Translations under genes and position numbers: made by a program
In this document: piece by piece, positions 30,306-39,913 of the stretch
How the letters are laid out: every line of letters begins with the position of its first letter
Numbering within the stretch: position 1 is the first letter of the stretch
DNA from: an uncultured Oscillospiraceae bacterium
GTDB taxonomy: Bacteria > Bacillota > Clostridia > Oscillospirales > Oscillospiraceae
DNA: 64,000 nucleotides
Assembly (NCBI GenBank): GCA_947629955.1
Contig: CANRFT010000003.1
Span: 1 to 64,000, forward strand
Reading direction: 5' to 3'
Notes under the pieces: model-generated
Told to the model about the DNA's origin: nothing
What the model saw: the letters and a program-made list of their open reading frames with translations, nothing else
Databases searched by the model: none

Positions 30306-31685
30306 TTAGCGCAGCTCGTTCACGAACCGCTTGAAGGTGTCGCCCCGCTCCACGAAATTCTTGAACTGGTCGAAGGAGGCGCTGGCCGGGGACAGGATCA
30401 CGATGTCCCCCGGCCGGGCGAACTCGCGGGCGCGGTCCACCGCCGCTTTCAGGTCAGCGCACTCATGGATGGGCAGCGTCTCGGCGTCGTAACCGGGAGC
30501 GTTCACCGTTGCCTCTTTGATCTTGGCGGAGGTGGCCCCTGTCAGGATCAGTGCCTTTACATGCGCTGTGATCTCCGGGCCGATGGGGCCATAATCCAGG
30601 TGCTTGTCATAGCCGCCGGCGATGAGGATCAGTTTTTGATTGAAGGAGCGCAGCCCGGCGATGGTCCGGGTGGGGCTGGAGGCGATGGAGTCGTTGTAAT
30701 ACTTCACCCCGTCCAGCTCCCGGACGAACTCGATGCGGTGCTCCACCCCGCCGAAGGCGCGGGCGTAGTCACGGATCACCTCGTCGGGCACAATGGCGTC
30801 CACCGCGGCGATGGCGGCCATATAGTTCTCCAGGTTGTGGAGGCCGGGCAGCCTAATCTCCTCGGCGGAGAGCACCGGGCGGCCGCCGTGCATCACCATG
30901 CCGTTTTTCAGATATACCCCCCGCTCCAGGTGCCTCTGCCGGCTGAACAGGGTCACCTCTCCCCTGGCCTCATGGGCAAAGGCGGCGGTGATGTCGTTGT
31001 CGGCGTTGAACACCGCCTGGTCCCCAGGCTCCTGGTACGCAAATACGTTCCGCTTGGCGGAGATATACTCCTCCATGTCCCTGTGGACGTCCAGGTGGTT
31101 GGGGGACACGTTGGTGACCACCGCGATGTTGGGGCTCTGCTTCATGGTGAGCAGCTGGAAGGAGGACAGCTCCAGCACCACCATGTCGTCCGGGCGGATG
31201 TCGTCCACCTCGCACAGCAGCGGGTGGCCGATGTTCCCCCCCACGAACACCCGGTAGCCCGCCGCCTTCAGCAGGCCGGCGATGATGGTGGTGGTGGTGG
31301 TCTTGCCGTCGGACCCGGTCACGGCGATGGTCTTGCAGGGACAAAGGGTCATGAACGTCTCCATCTCCGAGGTGAGCTCCGCTCCCTCAGCGACCGCCCG
31401 CGCGATCTGAGGCACATCAGGGCGCAGCCCCGGCGTGCGGAAGATCACATCAACGCCCTCAAGATGATCCAGATAATCCGGACCAAAGGCGGTTTTGAGC
31501 CCTCTCCTTTCCAGCCTCTCGATGAGGCCGCCGAAATCGGTCCGCTGCCGCTTGTCGCAGGCCAACACCTTCACGCCGGCGTCCAGCAGCTTTTCGATCA
31601 GCGGGGTGTTGGACACGCCGATGCCGATGACCGCCGCCTGTTTTCCCTTCAGCTGGTCAAAATACTGTTCCAAAATGGAATCCAA
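30306..31685 (-). CDS. murD: UDP-N-acetylmuramoylalanine-D-glutamate ligase (TTG start inferred)
   Basis: IAVTGSDGKTTTTTIIAGLLKAAG; VVTNVSPNHLDVHRDMEEYISAKRNVF; YYNDSIASSPTRTIAGL. Confidence 0.94.
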   Translation of the reverse strand: MDSILEQYFDQLKGKQAAVIGIGVSNTPLIEKLLDAGVKVLACDKRQRTDFGGLIERLERRGLKTAFGPDYLDHLEGVDVIFRTPGLRPDVPQIARAVAEGAELTSEMETFMTLCPCKTIAVTGSDGKTTTTTIIAGLLKAAGYRVFVGGNIGHPLLCEVDDIRPDDMVVLELSSFQLLTMKQSPNIAVVTNVSPNHLDVHRDMEEYISAKRNVFAYQEPGDQAVFNADNDITAAFAHEARGEVTLFSRQRHLERGVYLKNGMVMHGGRPVLSAEEIRLPGLHNLENYMAAIAAVDAIVPDEVIRDYARAFGGVEHRIEFVRELDGVKYYNDSIASSPTRTIAGLRSFNQKLILIAGGYDKHLDYGPIGPEITAHVKALILTGATSAKIKEATVNAPGYDAETLPIHECADLKAAVDRAREFARPGDIVILSPASASFDQFKNFVERGDTFKRFVNELR

Positions 31686-31818
31686 AGCTGTCTCCTCCCA
31701 AACCGCGCGCCCACTTGGGACGGGCGGGAAATTTTTCCTTCTGGCGCATTCACAGGTATTATACCCCAAGAATCTTGATTTGACAATCCGGGAAAATTGA
31801 AGTAAAATCATTTTCGCA

Positions 31819-32268
31819 AGTAAGCTGGACAGCCGCGCGGGCGGGGCGAAAGGCCCGCCTGTGAGGAAAGTCCGGGCTCCGCAGGGCGAGGATAACGGGT
31901 AACACCCGCCGGGGGCGACCCCAGGAAAAGTGCAACAGAAATAGACTACCTCCCCCTAAAAGGGGCCCCCGCAAAAACGCAAGTTTTTGTGGGGAGAGGA
32001 GATGCAGCGAAATGAACGAACTTTGGCGCTTGCGCCGAAGCGAGCGATATGGAGTTTGCATCGACGAGGAAAAGGTGGAAAGGCGAGGTAAGAGCTCACC
32101 CGATGGCGTGGAAGCGCCCATCGCTGTAAACTCTATCCGGAGCAACGCCGTGGAGGGACACAAGGCCGGCCCGGCCGTCCCGGGGAGGCGGCTTGAGCGT
32201 GCCGGCAACGGTACGTCGAGATAGATGGCTGTCTTAAAGGACAGAACCCGGCTTACAGGCTTGCTTGC
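31819..32268 (+). ncRNA. rnpB: RNase P RNA, bacterial class A
   Basis: Conserved segments gaggaaagtccgggctccgcagggc, aggaaaagtgcaacagaaatagac, ggtaagagctcacc, ggaggcggcttgag..., tagatggctgtc...aggacagaacccggcttacag. Confidence 0.95.
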
Positions 32269-32274
32269 GCCATA

Positions 32275-32310
32275 CGCGCCCGGTCAGAGATGATCGGGCG
32301 CGTTTTTTGA
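32275..32310 (+). terminator. rnpB terminator
   Basis: acgcgcccggtcagagatgatcgggcgcgttttttg. Confidence 0.85.
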
Positions 32311-32410
32311 GATTTTGCCTCGGTTTTTTCTTTACGCTCTCTCCAGTCTGTGGTATTATATTACAAATATGCGGGTCGTCGGCCCGCCGCACATCTCAGG
32401 AGGGATCACG

Positions 32411-33649
32411 ATGAAAAGAGTATTGGCGCTGATCTTGGCGGCCGTCCTGTGCCTGATGACGGCAGTTCCTGTCTTCGCCGCCTCGGAGCAGATCGAGGCC
32501 GCTGACCGGCTCCACGATCTGGGCCTGTTCAACGGGGTGGGGACCAACCCGGACGGCACCCTCAACTATGACCTGGACCGGGTCATGTACCGCATGGAGG
32601 CGGTGACCATGCTGGTCCGGCTCCTGGGCAAGGGGGCAGAGGCCGAAAAAGGCACATGGCAGATGCCCTTTACCGACGTTCCGGACTGGGCGGCCCCCTA
32701 TGTGGGCTATGCCTACGCCAAAGGATACACCACCGGCACATCCGCGACCACCTTCGGCAGCGACCTGACCGTGGACGCCACCCAGTACCTCACCCTTGTG
32801 CTCCGGGCCCTGGGGTACGAATCCGGCAAGGACTTCGCCTGGGACAGCGCCTGGACGCTGACGGATTTCCTCGGCATCACCAGCGGTGAGTACACCGGCG
32901 CGGGCACGTTCACCCGCGGCGACGCGGTCCTGGTGTCCTCCCGCGCGCTGGACGAAAATCTCAAGGGCCACGCCATTACCCTTTTGGACAGCATCCAAGG
33001 AGTAACGCCTGTCACATACAAGGTCACCCGCGTCATCGACGGCGACACGTTTGTGATCGACTGCAACGGCACGGAGAAGACCATCCGGCTCATCGGCGTG
33101 GACACCCCCGAGAGCGTCCACCCGGACAGCTCCAAAAACACTGAAGCGGGCGTTGCCGCCGCTGAATTTACCAAAGCCCGTCTCACGGGCGCCCGGGTGG
33201 AGATCGAGTTGGACGTGCAGGAGACCGACCGTTACGGGCGGACGCTGGCTTACGTCTATGTCAACGGCGAGATGTTCAACGAGACCCTGCTGAAATCCGG
33301 CTACGCCGACCTTGCCACCTATCCCCCCAACGTCAAGTACGTGGACCGCTTTAAAAAGATCGTCCAGGACAGAGACCCGTCCCCCACGCCAACTCCGACC
33401 CCCATGCCGACGCCCGCACCTACCCCTACCCCTGAACCCACCCCCACCCCGACTCCAACGCCCACGCCCACACCTACGCCCTCTGACCCGACGCCCGCCT
33501 ATTACATCGGGAACAGAAACTCCATGGTGTTCCACCGGCCCACCTGCTCCTCCGTTAAGAGAATGAGCGCGGCCAACAAGGTGACCCTCTCCACCAGGGC
33601 CGAGGCCATCAGCAAGGGCTACACCCCCTGCAAGAACTGCAAGCCGTAG
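32411..33649 (+). CDS. Secreted multidomain protein: signal peptide, SLH-like region, thermonuclease (SNase-like), Thr-Pro linker, Cys-containing C-terminal module
   Basis: [74 protein letters not shown]; (TP)n; [22 protein letters not shown]...[10 protein letters not shown]. Confidence 0.9.
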   Translation: MKRVLALILAAVLCLMTAVPVFAASEQIEAADRLHDLGLFNGVGTNPDGTLNYDLDRVMYRMEAVTMLVRLLGKGAEAEKGTWQMPFTDVPDWAAPYVGYAYAKGYTTGTSATTFGSDLTVDATQYLTLVLRALGYESGKDFAWDSAWTLTDFLGITSGEYTGAGTFTRGDAVLVSSRALDENLKGHAITLLDSIQGVTPVTYKVTRVIDGDTFVIDCNGTEKTIRLIGVDTPESVHPDSSKNTEAGVAAAEFTKARLTGARVEIELDVQETDRYGRTLAYVYVNGEMFNETLLKSGYADLATYPPNVKYVDRFKKIVQDRDPSPTPTPTPMPTPAPTPTPEPTPTPTPTPTPTPTPSDPTPAYYIGNRNSMVFHRPTCSSVKRMSAANKVTLSTRAEAISKGYTPCKNCKP

Positions 33650-33660
33650 CGCTTTTCACC

Positions 33661-33689
33661 ATATCCCCCCGGTGTTCCGGGGGGATATT
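33661..33689. terminator. Hairpin after the nuclease gene
   Basis: atatccccccggtgttccggggggatat. Confidence 0.75.
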
Positions 33690-33774
33690 TCTTTGGGGAT
33701 TTGAGCGTTTTATGGTTGCGCTCTCCCCCGTTCATCATGTATAATATTATGACTGATTTGAGAGGGGGCGCGGT

Positions 33775-35052
33775 ATGGACCTGCTCATCAAAAACGGACG
33801 GGTGCTCGATCCGGCGTCCGGCGTGGACGATATGCTGGATCTGCTGATCTCCGGCGGGAAGATCGCCGCCATCGGCAAAAGGCTGGATGTCGGAAACGCC
33901 CAGGTCATCGACGCCGCCGGGCTTATCGTCGCCCCCGGCCTGGTGGATATGCACGTCCATCTGCGGGAGCCGGGGTTCGAGGCCAAGGAGACGGTGTGTA
34001 CCGGCTGCGCGGCGGCTGCCCGGGGCGGGGTCACCACCCTGGTGGCTATGCCCAACACCTGCCCCGCCACCGACTGCCCGGAGATCGTCGCTCAGGTGCG
34101 GGACAAGGCCGCTCCCACCGGGGTGAACGTCCTCCCCGCCGGCGCGGTCACCGTGGGACAGAGGGGCGAGCAGCTCACTGATTTCGAGGCCTTGCGGGCC
34201 GCCGGCGTGCCCGCCTTTACCGACGACGGGGTGCCCATCCAGAACCTGGCCCTGCTGCGTCAGGCCATGCTTGAGGCAAAGCGGCTGGGCCTGCCCATCC
34301 TGGACCACTGCGAGGACAAAGATTTAGTCAAAAACTACGGCGTCAACGAGGGCAGGGTGTCCCAGGCGCTGGGCCTGCCGGGGCGGCCCGCCGTGGCCGA
34401 GGAGGCCCAGATCATGCGGGATATCCTGCTGGCGGAGGACACCGGGGCCCACGTCCACATCTGCCACATCTCCACCGCTAAGGGGGTGGAGATGGTGCGC
34501 CAGGCCAAGGCCCGGGGCGTCCGCGTCACCTGCGAGACCTGCCCCCAGTATTTCACCCTCACCGAGGACGAGGTGTTGAAGCAGGGCTCTCTGGCCCGGG
34601 TCAATCCCCCCCTCCGCACCCGGGCTGACGTGGAGGGCATCCTGGCGGGGCTGTGTGACGGCACCATCGACGCCCTCATCACCGACCACGCCCCCCACAC
34701 GGCGGAGGAAAAGGCGAAGCCCCTCCCCGAGGCCCCCAGCGGCATGGTGGGGCTGGAGACGGCGCTTGCGCTGAACCTGACCGGGCTGTACCATTCGGGG
34801 CTGCTGCCCCTGTCAAGGGTGCTGGAACTGATGAGCACCTCCCCTGCTGCCCTGCTGGGGCTGGACAAGGGCCGGATCGGTATTGGCGACGACGCCGACG
34901 TGGTCATCTTCGACCCGGACGAGGAGTGGATCATTGACCGGGACAAATTCGCCTCCAAGGGCAGGAACACCCCCTTCCACGGCCGAAAGGTCAAGGGAAT
35001 AGTGAAATATACCATCGCAAGCGGGAAGATCATCTATCAGGAGGAGCAATAA
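33775..35052 (+). CDS. pyrC: Dihydroorotase
   Basis: LIVAPGLVDMHVHLREPGFEAKETVCTG; ALITDHAPHTAEEK. Confidence 0.95.
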   Translation: MDLLIKNGRVLDPASGVDDMLDLLISGGKIAAIGKRLDVGNAQVIDAAGLIVAPGLVDMHVHLREPGFEAKETVCTGCAAAARGGVTTLVAMPNTCPATDCPEIVAQVRDKAAPTGVNVLPAGAVTVGQRGEQLTDFEALRAAGVPAFTDDGVPIQNLALLRQAMLEAKRLGLPILDHCEDKDLVKNYGVNEGRVSQALGLPGRPAVAEEAQIMRDILLAEDTGAHVHICHISTAKGVEMVRQAKARGVRVTCETCPQYFTLTEDEVLKQGSLARVNPPLRTRADVEGILAGLCDGTIDALITDHAPHTAEEKAKPLPEAPSGMVGLETALALNLTGLYHSGLLPLSRVLELMSTSPAALLGLDKGRIGIGDDADVVIFDPDEEWIIDRDKFASKGRNTPFHGRKVKGIVKYTIASGKIIYQEEQ

Positions 35053-35054
35053 CG

Positions 35055-35978
35055 ATGTCATTTGACGTGTTACAGGAGAAGATCAAGGCCAAAAAGAACC
35101 CCACCGTGGCGGGGCTGGACACCCGGGTGGAGTACGTTCCCCCCTATCTGCTAAAGGAGTACACCGACAAATATGGCGAGACCCTGGAGGCCGCCGCCGG
35201 GGCCATTTTGGAGTTCGATCAGGGCCTTATCGACGCGCTGTATGACGTGGTGCCCGCCGTGAAGCCCCAGGCCGCCTATTTCGAGTGCCTGGGCTGGCGG
35301 GGCATGAAGGTGCTGGAGGAGCTCATCGCCTACGCCAGGTCCAAGGGCCTCTACGTCATCGCCGACGTGAAGCGGGGGGACATCGGCACCACCGCCACCG
35401 CGTACAGCGAGGGCTGGCTGGGCGTCACCAGGGTGGGCTCTACCGACTGCCCCGTGTTCGACGCGGACTGCGTCACCCTCAACGGCTACATGGGCTCCGA
35501 CGCCATCAAGCCCTTCCTGGCCGACTGTACCGCCCGAAACAAGAGCGCCTTTGTGCTGTGCAAGACCTCCAACCCCTCGTCCGTGGAGCTCCAGGACATG
35601 GTAGCGGGCGACCGGGTGGTCTACACCGTCATGGGCGATTTGATTCAGCGCTGGGGCGCGGGCACCGAGGGCAAATACGGCTTCACCGCTCTGGGGGCGG
35701 TGGTGGGTGCCACCCACCCCTCCGTGCTGAAGGAGCTGCGCCGCCGGCTGGACAAGACCTTTTTCCTGGTGCCCGGCTACGGGGCTCAGGGGGGCACCGC
35801 CGCCGACGTGCGCTACGCCTTCGACGAGCTGGGCCGTGGGGCCATCGTCAACGCCTCCCGCTCCATCCTGTGCGCCTGGAAAAAAACCGGGGGCGACGGC
35901 CACGACTATCAGGAAGCCGCCCGGGCCGCCGCCGAGAAGATGCGGGACGAATTGAAAGAGTATATCACCGTCATGTGA
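35055..35978 (+). CDS. pyrF: Orotidine-5'-phosphate decarboxylase
   Basis: NPTVAGLDTRVEYVP; VIADVKRGDIGTTATAY. Confidence 0.94.
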   Translation: MSFDVLQEKIKAKKNPTVAGLDTRVEYVPPYLLKEYTDKYGETLEAAAGAILEFDQGLIDALYDVVPAVKPQAAYFECLGWRGMKVLEELIAYARSKGLYVIADVKRGDIGTTATAYSEGWLGVTRVGSTDCPVFDADCVTLNGYMGSDAIKPFLADCTARNKSAFVLCKTSNPSSVELQDMVAGDRVVYTVMGDLIQRWGAGTEGKYGFTALGAVVGATHPSVLKELRRRLDKTFFLVPGYGAQGGTAADVRYAFDELGRGAIVNASRSILCAWKKTGGDGHDYQEAARAAAEKMRDELKEYITVM

Positions 35979-35989
35979 GGTGACGCTTC

Positions 35990-36766
35990 GTGAAAGTAGA
36001 GAAAAGCTGTAAGATTGTCCACAAGACCCAAATGGGGGACGCCGTGTTCATGGTGCTGGAGGCGGGCGATATGGTACGCACCTCCTATCGGAATCCCGGC
36101 CAGTTCGTCCACATCAGGTGCGGGGACTCCCTGCTGCTGCGGCGGCCCATCTCGGTGGCCTCCTGCCAGGAGGACTACCCCAGCGACCTGGTGACCATCG
36201 TGTTCGAGGTTCGCGGCGCGGGTACCCAATGGCTGGCGGAGCGCAAGCTGGGCGAGACGCTGGATGTGATGGGCCTGCTGGGCAACGGATTCCCCGTGAA
36301 GCCGGAGGGGCGCTATCTGCTGGTGGGGGGCGGCATCGGCGTGCCCCCTCTCTGGGGCTGCGCCCAGCGCACCAGCGGAAAGTCCACCGCCATCCTGGGG
36401 TTCCGCTCTAAGGATAAGGCCATCATGACCGACCTGTTCAACGAGGACTGCGCGAAAACGCTCATCGCTACCGACGACGGCTCCCTGGGCTATCACGGCT
36501 TTGTGGACGCCCTGGTGCGGCAGGAGCTGGAACAGGACAGAAATTACGACGCGGTGCTGGCCTGCGGCCCCAGGCCCATGCTGAAAAACGTGGCGAGGGC
36601 GGCAAAGGAGTTCGGCGTGCCCTGTTTCGTCTCCATGGAGGAGCGAATGGGCTGCGGCGTGGGGGCGTGCCTGGTGTGCGCCTGCGATATGAAGGATGGC
36701 AGCCGGAAGCACGTCTGTAAGGACGGCCCGGTGTTCGACGCGGAGGAGGTGGACTGGGATGCCTGA
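35990..36766 (+). CDS. pyrK: Dihydroorotate dehydrogenase electron transfer subunit
   Basis: NPGQFVHIRCGDSLLLRRPISV; CFVSMEERMGCGVGACLVCACDMKDG [2Fe-2S] motif. Confidence 0.93.
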   Translation: MKVEKSCKIVHKTQMGDAVFMVLEAGDMVRTSYRNPGQFVHIRCGDSLLLRRPISVASCQEDYPSDLVTIVFEVRGAGTQWLAERKLGETLDVMGLLGNGFPVKPEGRYLLVGGGIGVPPLWGCAQRTSGKSTAILGFRSKDKAIMTDLFNEDCAKTLIATDDGSLGYHGFVDALVRQELEQDRNYDAVLACGPRPMLKNVARAAKEFGVPCFVSMEERMGCGVGACLVCACDMKDGSRKHVCKDGPVFDAEEVDWDA

Positions 36767-37778
36767 CAGACAGGAGCTGGAACAGCAGCTGCGATCTGCT
36801 CTGGAAGGGGCGAAGGCCGCGTTGGAGGAACTTGTGCCGACGCTGAGACCCGCCCCTGTGACGCCGGTGGACACCTCTGTCACTCTGGCCGGGATGACCA
36901 TGAAAAACCCTGTGGTGGTGGCCTCGGGCACCTTCGGCTTCGGCCGGGAGTATGGGGAGTTCTATGACCTGTCCGAGTTGGGGGGCATCTGCGCCAAGGG
37001 CCTCACCCTCCACCGGCGGGAGGGCAATCCCGCCCCCCGCATCGCCGAGACGCCCATGGGCATCCTCAACTCGGTGGGGCTGCAAAATCCCGGCGTGGAC
37101 GCCTTTATTGCGGAGGAGCTGCCCTTTTTACGGCAGTACGATGTAAAAGTCATCGCCAACATCTCCGGCAATACGCCGGAGGAGTACGGGATCATGTGCG
37201 AGAAGCTGGCCGGGGCCGGCGTGGACATGATCGAGGTGAACATCTCCTGCCCCAACGTGAAGGCAGGAGGCATGGCCTACGGCACCCGTCCCGAGCTGGC
37301 CGCCGAGGTCACAAGGATGGCCAAGTCCCACGCCGGCAGCGTCCCGGTGATGGTAAAGCTCTCCCCCAACGTCACCGACATCACCGAGATCGCGAAAGCC
37401 GTGGAGGGGGCCGGGGCGGACGCCCTGTCCCTTATCAATACCATTCGGGGCATGCGCGTCGACGTGACCACCCGGCGGCCCATTTTGAAGATGAACACCG
37501 GCGGCCTGTCCGGCCCCGCCGTCCTCCCGGTGGCGGTGCGGATGGTGTGGGAGGTGGCAAACGCCGTGAAGCTGCCCATCCTGGGCATGGGTGGCGTGTC
37601 CTCCGGGGAGGACGCCGCCCAGTTCATGCTGGCGGGAGCCTCCGCCGTGGCGGTGGGCACCGCCTGCTTCGCCGACCCCTTCGCCCCCCTGAAGGTGCGG
37701 GACGGCCTGGCGGAGATCGCCGCGAAACAGGGTCTGCCCGCCGTCTCCCACCTGACCGGCGGCGTAAAACCGTGGTGA
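36759..37778 (+). CDS. pyrD: Dihydroorotate dehydrogenase B, catalytic subunit
   Basis: MKNPVVVASGTFGFGREYGEFYDLSELGGICAKGLTL; EVNISCPNVKAGG; overlaps pyrK. Confidence 0.93.
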   Translation: MPDRQELEQQLRSALEGAKAALEELVPTLRPAPVTPVDTSVTLAGMTMKNPVVVASGTFGFGREYGEFYDLSELGGICAKGLTLHRREGNPAPRIAETPMGILNSVGLQNPGVDAFIAEELPFLRQYDVKVIANISGNTPEEYGIMCEKLAGAGVDMIEVNISCPNVKAGGMAYGTRPELAAEVTRMAKSHAGSVPVMVKLSPNVTDITEIAKAVEGAGADALSLINTIRGMRVDVTTRRPILKMNTGGLSGPAVLPVAVRMVWEVANAVKLPILGMGGVSSGEDAAQFMLAGASAVAVGTACFADPFAPLKVRDGLAEIAAKQGLPAVSHLTGGVKPW

Positions 37779-37789
37779 GGTGACAAATT

Positions 37790-38146
37790 ATGCTGGAACA
37801 TATCATTGAAGTAGTTCTCCCCATAATCGTATCTGTGTGCGAGCTGATGGGCATCTTCGTGGTGGCGGTCACTGCGGCGCGGGCCTTCTGGACTTACTGC
37901 GTAGGGCTGGTCACTCATCAGAAGAACAACCTGAAGTTTGATCTGGCCGATGGCCTCGCAACCAGTTTGGAATTTAAAATGGCCGCCGAGATCCTGAAAA
38001 CCGTACTGGTGCGTGATCTCCAGGAACTTGCGGTGCTGGGCGCTGTCATCCTGCTCCGTGCCCTGCTGTCCCTGCTCATCCACTTTGAGATGCGCCGGGA
38101 GTCCAAGGAGATGGAAGACACCCACGACGAGACAGTACATCAATAG
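37790..38146 (+). CDS. DUF1622-like small membrane protein
   Basis: VCELMGIFVVAVTAARAFW...LKFDLADGLATSLEFKMAAEILKTVLVRDLQELAVLGAVILLRALLSLLIHFEM. Confidence 0.75.
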   Translation: MLEHIIEVVLPIIVSVCELMGIFVVAVTAARAFWTYCVGLVTHQKNNLKFDLADGLATSLEFKMAAEILKTVLVRDLQELAVLGAVILLRALLSLLIHFEMRRESKEMEDTHDETVHQ

Positions 38147-38165
38147 ACGAAGGACTTGCGAACCT

Positions 38166-39320
38166 ATGACAACGATTTATCTCATTCGACACGCCCAGGC
38201 GGAGGGCAATCTGTACCGCCGCTGCAACGGCTGGCACAACGGCACGATCACCGTCACCGGCCGGAAACAGATCCAGCGGCTGGAGGAGCGGTTTAAGGGC
38301 GTCCACATCGACGCGGTGTACTCCAGCGACCTGTACCGCACCATGGCCACCGCCGGGGCCATCTACAGGCCCCGGCGGCTCACCCTGCGCATCGACCCCG
38401 GCCTTCGGGAGATCTGCGGCGGCATCTGGGAGGACCACACCTGGGGCGAATGGCTCCACAAAGACCGGGACAATCTGGCGGCCTTTCTTCGCGACGATCC
38501 GGCCTGGTCGGTCCCCGGCGGCGAGACCTTCGCCAACCTGCGGGAGCGGATGAATGATACCATCCTCCGTATCGCCGCGGCCCATCAAGGCCAGACGGTG
38601 GCGGTGGTGTCCCACGGCAGCGCCATCCGGAACGTCCTGTGCCGCTGGCTGGGATATGCGCTGGGGGAGGACGCCCCCATCCGTCTGGGGGACAACACCT
38701 CCGTGGCCAAACTGGAGGTGGAGGACGGCAGGGTCAACGTGATCTATTACGGCGACAACAGCCACCTGGGGGACCTGGCCTTTGCCCACAACAGCATCGG
38801 CAAGTCCGGCGACCCTCTCGCCAACATGGAGGCCAGCTCCGTCTACTTTGAGCCCCTCACCTTCCCCGCGGACCGGGAGGTCTATCTGGCCGCCCGCCGG
38901 GACGGCTGGATGGCCAGCCACGGGACCATGGAGGGCTTCGACGGCGAGGGATTCCTCAGCGTCGCGGAGCGCAACAATGCCCACGATCCCAACAGCGTCC
39001 TGCTGGCCCGCATCGCCGGCACCCCGGTGGGCGTACTGCAAATGGACTATGAGGCGGAGGCGGACCAGGGTGTGGGCCGCGTGCCCTTCCTCTACCTCAT
39101 GCCGGGGAATCGGGCCAAGGGCCTGGGGGCCCAACTGCTGGGGGAGGCGGTGTCCGCCTATCGGAAGCTGGGCCGGCGGGTCATCCGCCTGCGCTGCGCC
39201 CCCGAGAACGACCACGCCCAGAAGTTCTATCTGTCCCACGGCTTTGTCAAGGTGGGCGAGGAGCCGGGGGGCTCCTGCCATCTGGACACCATGGAGAAGT
39301 ACATCGGCCTGGAGCTGTGA
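38166..39320 (+). CDS. Fused histidine phosphatase / GNAT acetyltransferase
   Basis: IYLIRHAQAEGN and VAVVSHGSAIRNVL (phosphatase); LYLMPGNRAKGLGAQLLGEAVSAYRKLG...NDHAQKFYLSHGFVKVGE (GNAT). Confidence 0.88.
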   Translation: MTTIYLIRHAQAEGNLYRRCNGWHNGTITVTGRKQIQRLEERFKGVHIDAVYSSDLYRTMATAGAIYRPRRLTLRIDPGLREICGGIWEDHTWGEWLHKDRDNLAAFLRDDPAWSVPGGETFANLRERMNDTILRIAAAHQGQTVAVVSHGSAIRNVLCRWLGYALGEDAPIRLGDNTSVAKLEVEDGRVNVIYYGDNSHLGDLAFAHNSIGKSGDPLANMEASSVYFEPLTFPADREVYLAARRDGWMASHGTMEGFDGEGFLSVAERNNAHDPNSVLLARIAGTPVGVLQMDYEAEADQGVGRVPFLYLMPGNRAKGLGAQLLGEAVSAYRKLGRRVIRLRCAPENDHAQKFYLSHGFVKVGEEPGGSCHLDTMEKYIGLEL

Positions 39321-39330
39321 CGGACATAGA

Positions 39331-39362
39331 AAAGGAGACCGGGAAGTCCCGGTCTCCTTTTT
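39331..39362. terminator. Hairpin between convergent genes
   Basis: aaaaggagaccgggaagtcccggtctccttttt. Confidence 0.85.
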
Positions 39363-39374
39363 GGTCTGTCTGGC

Positions 39375-39785
39375 TCACCGGCCGGTGACCGCGTCGCCCA
39401 CCGCGTCTCCGGCGTCCCGGATGGCGTTCCCCGCGCCCCGGACGATGTCGCCCACGCCGTCGCCGATGCCACGGGCCGCGTCGCCCACGGCGTTGCCCGC
39501 GTCGTCCATGGCGCCGCCGTGGGTCCGGTCATAGGCACGGGCCTGGGCCTCGGTCTCGGGCTTGCCGTCGTTGTCCACGTCGTTGGTGCCGCCGGCGCCG
39601 CCGCCGTCCTCCGCGTCGTTCACGTCAGGGGTGGGGCGGGCGCTCTCATGGACGCCGCTTTCACCGGTCCCCGCGCCTCCGCGGTTCGGATCGGCCGCGG
39701 CGCCGCTGTCTCTCCCGGCGGTGCAGCCCGTCAGGGCCAGGGCCAGCGCCAGGGCCGCCGCCCAGGCGATCATACGCTTTTTCAT
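39375..39785 (-). CDS. Small lipoprotein with Gly/Ala/Asp amphipathic repeats
   Basis: Lipobox LTGC after signal peptide; C-terminal DDAGNAVGDAARGIGDGVGDIVRGAGNAIRDAGDAVGDAV. Confidence 0.7.
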   Translation of the reverse strand: MKKRMIAWAAALALALALTGCTAGRDSGAAADPNRGGAGTGESGVHESARPTPDVNDAEDGGGAGGTNDVDNDGKPETEAQARAYDRTHGGAMDDAGNAVGDAARGIGDGVGDIVRGAGNAIRDAGDAVGDAVTGR

Positions 39786-39913
39786 TCTTCTGCCTCCTTT
39801 GGGGCCTTTTTCAAGGCGTTTCCCTCGTCTTTTCACGTTCCCCGGTGTTCAGTATGCGTTGGGACGTGAAAAATAAAAGCAGAAAAATTTGCAATCGCCG
39901 CCGTGTCAGGTTT

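Noticed and set aside
29247-31778. 843-aa plus-strand ORF
   Set aside because: Antisense to two clear genes (M42 peptidase, murD); His/Gly/Val-rich composition typical of shadow ORFs in high-GC DNA
32012-32224. 70-aa plus-strand ORF (and minus ORF 31759-32208)
   Set aside because: Lie inside rnpB; no independent coding evidence
33390-33485. Short periodic repeat that could be mistaken for a CRISPR or minisatellite
   Set aside because: Codes for the in-frame Thr-Pro linker of the nuclease; no spacer structure, and no CRISPR array seen in the window
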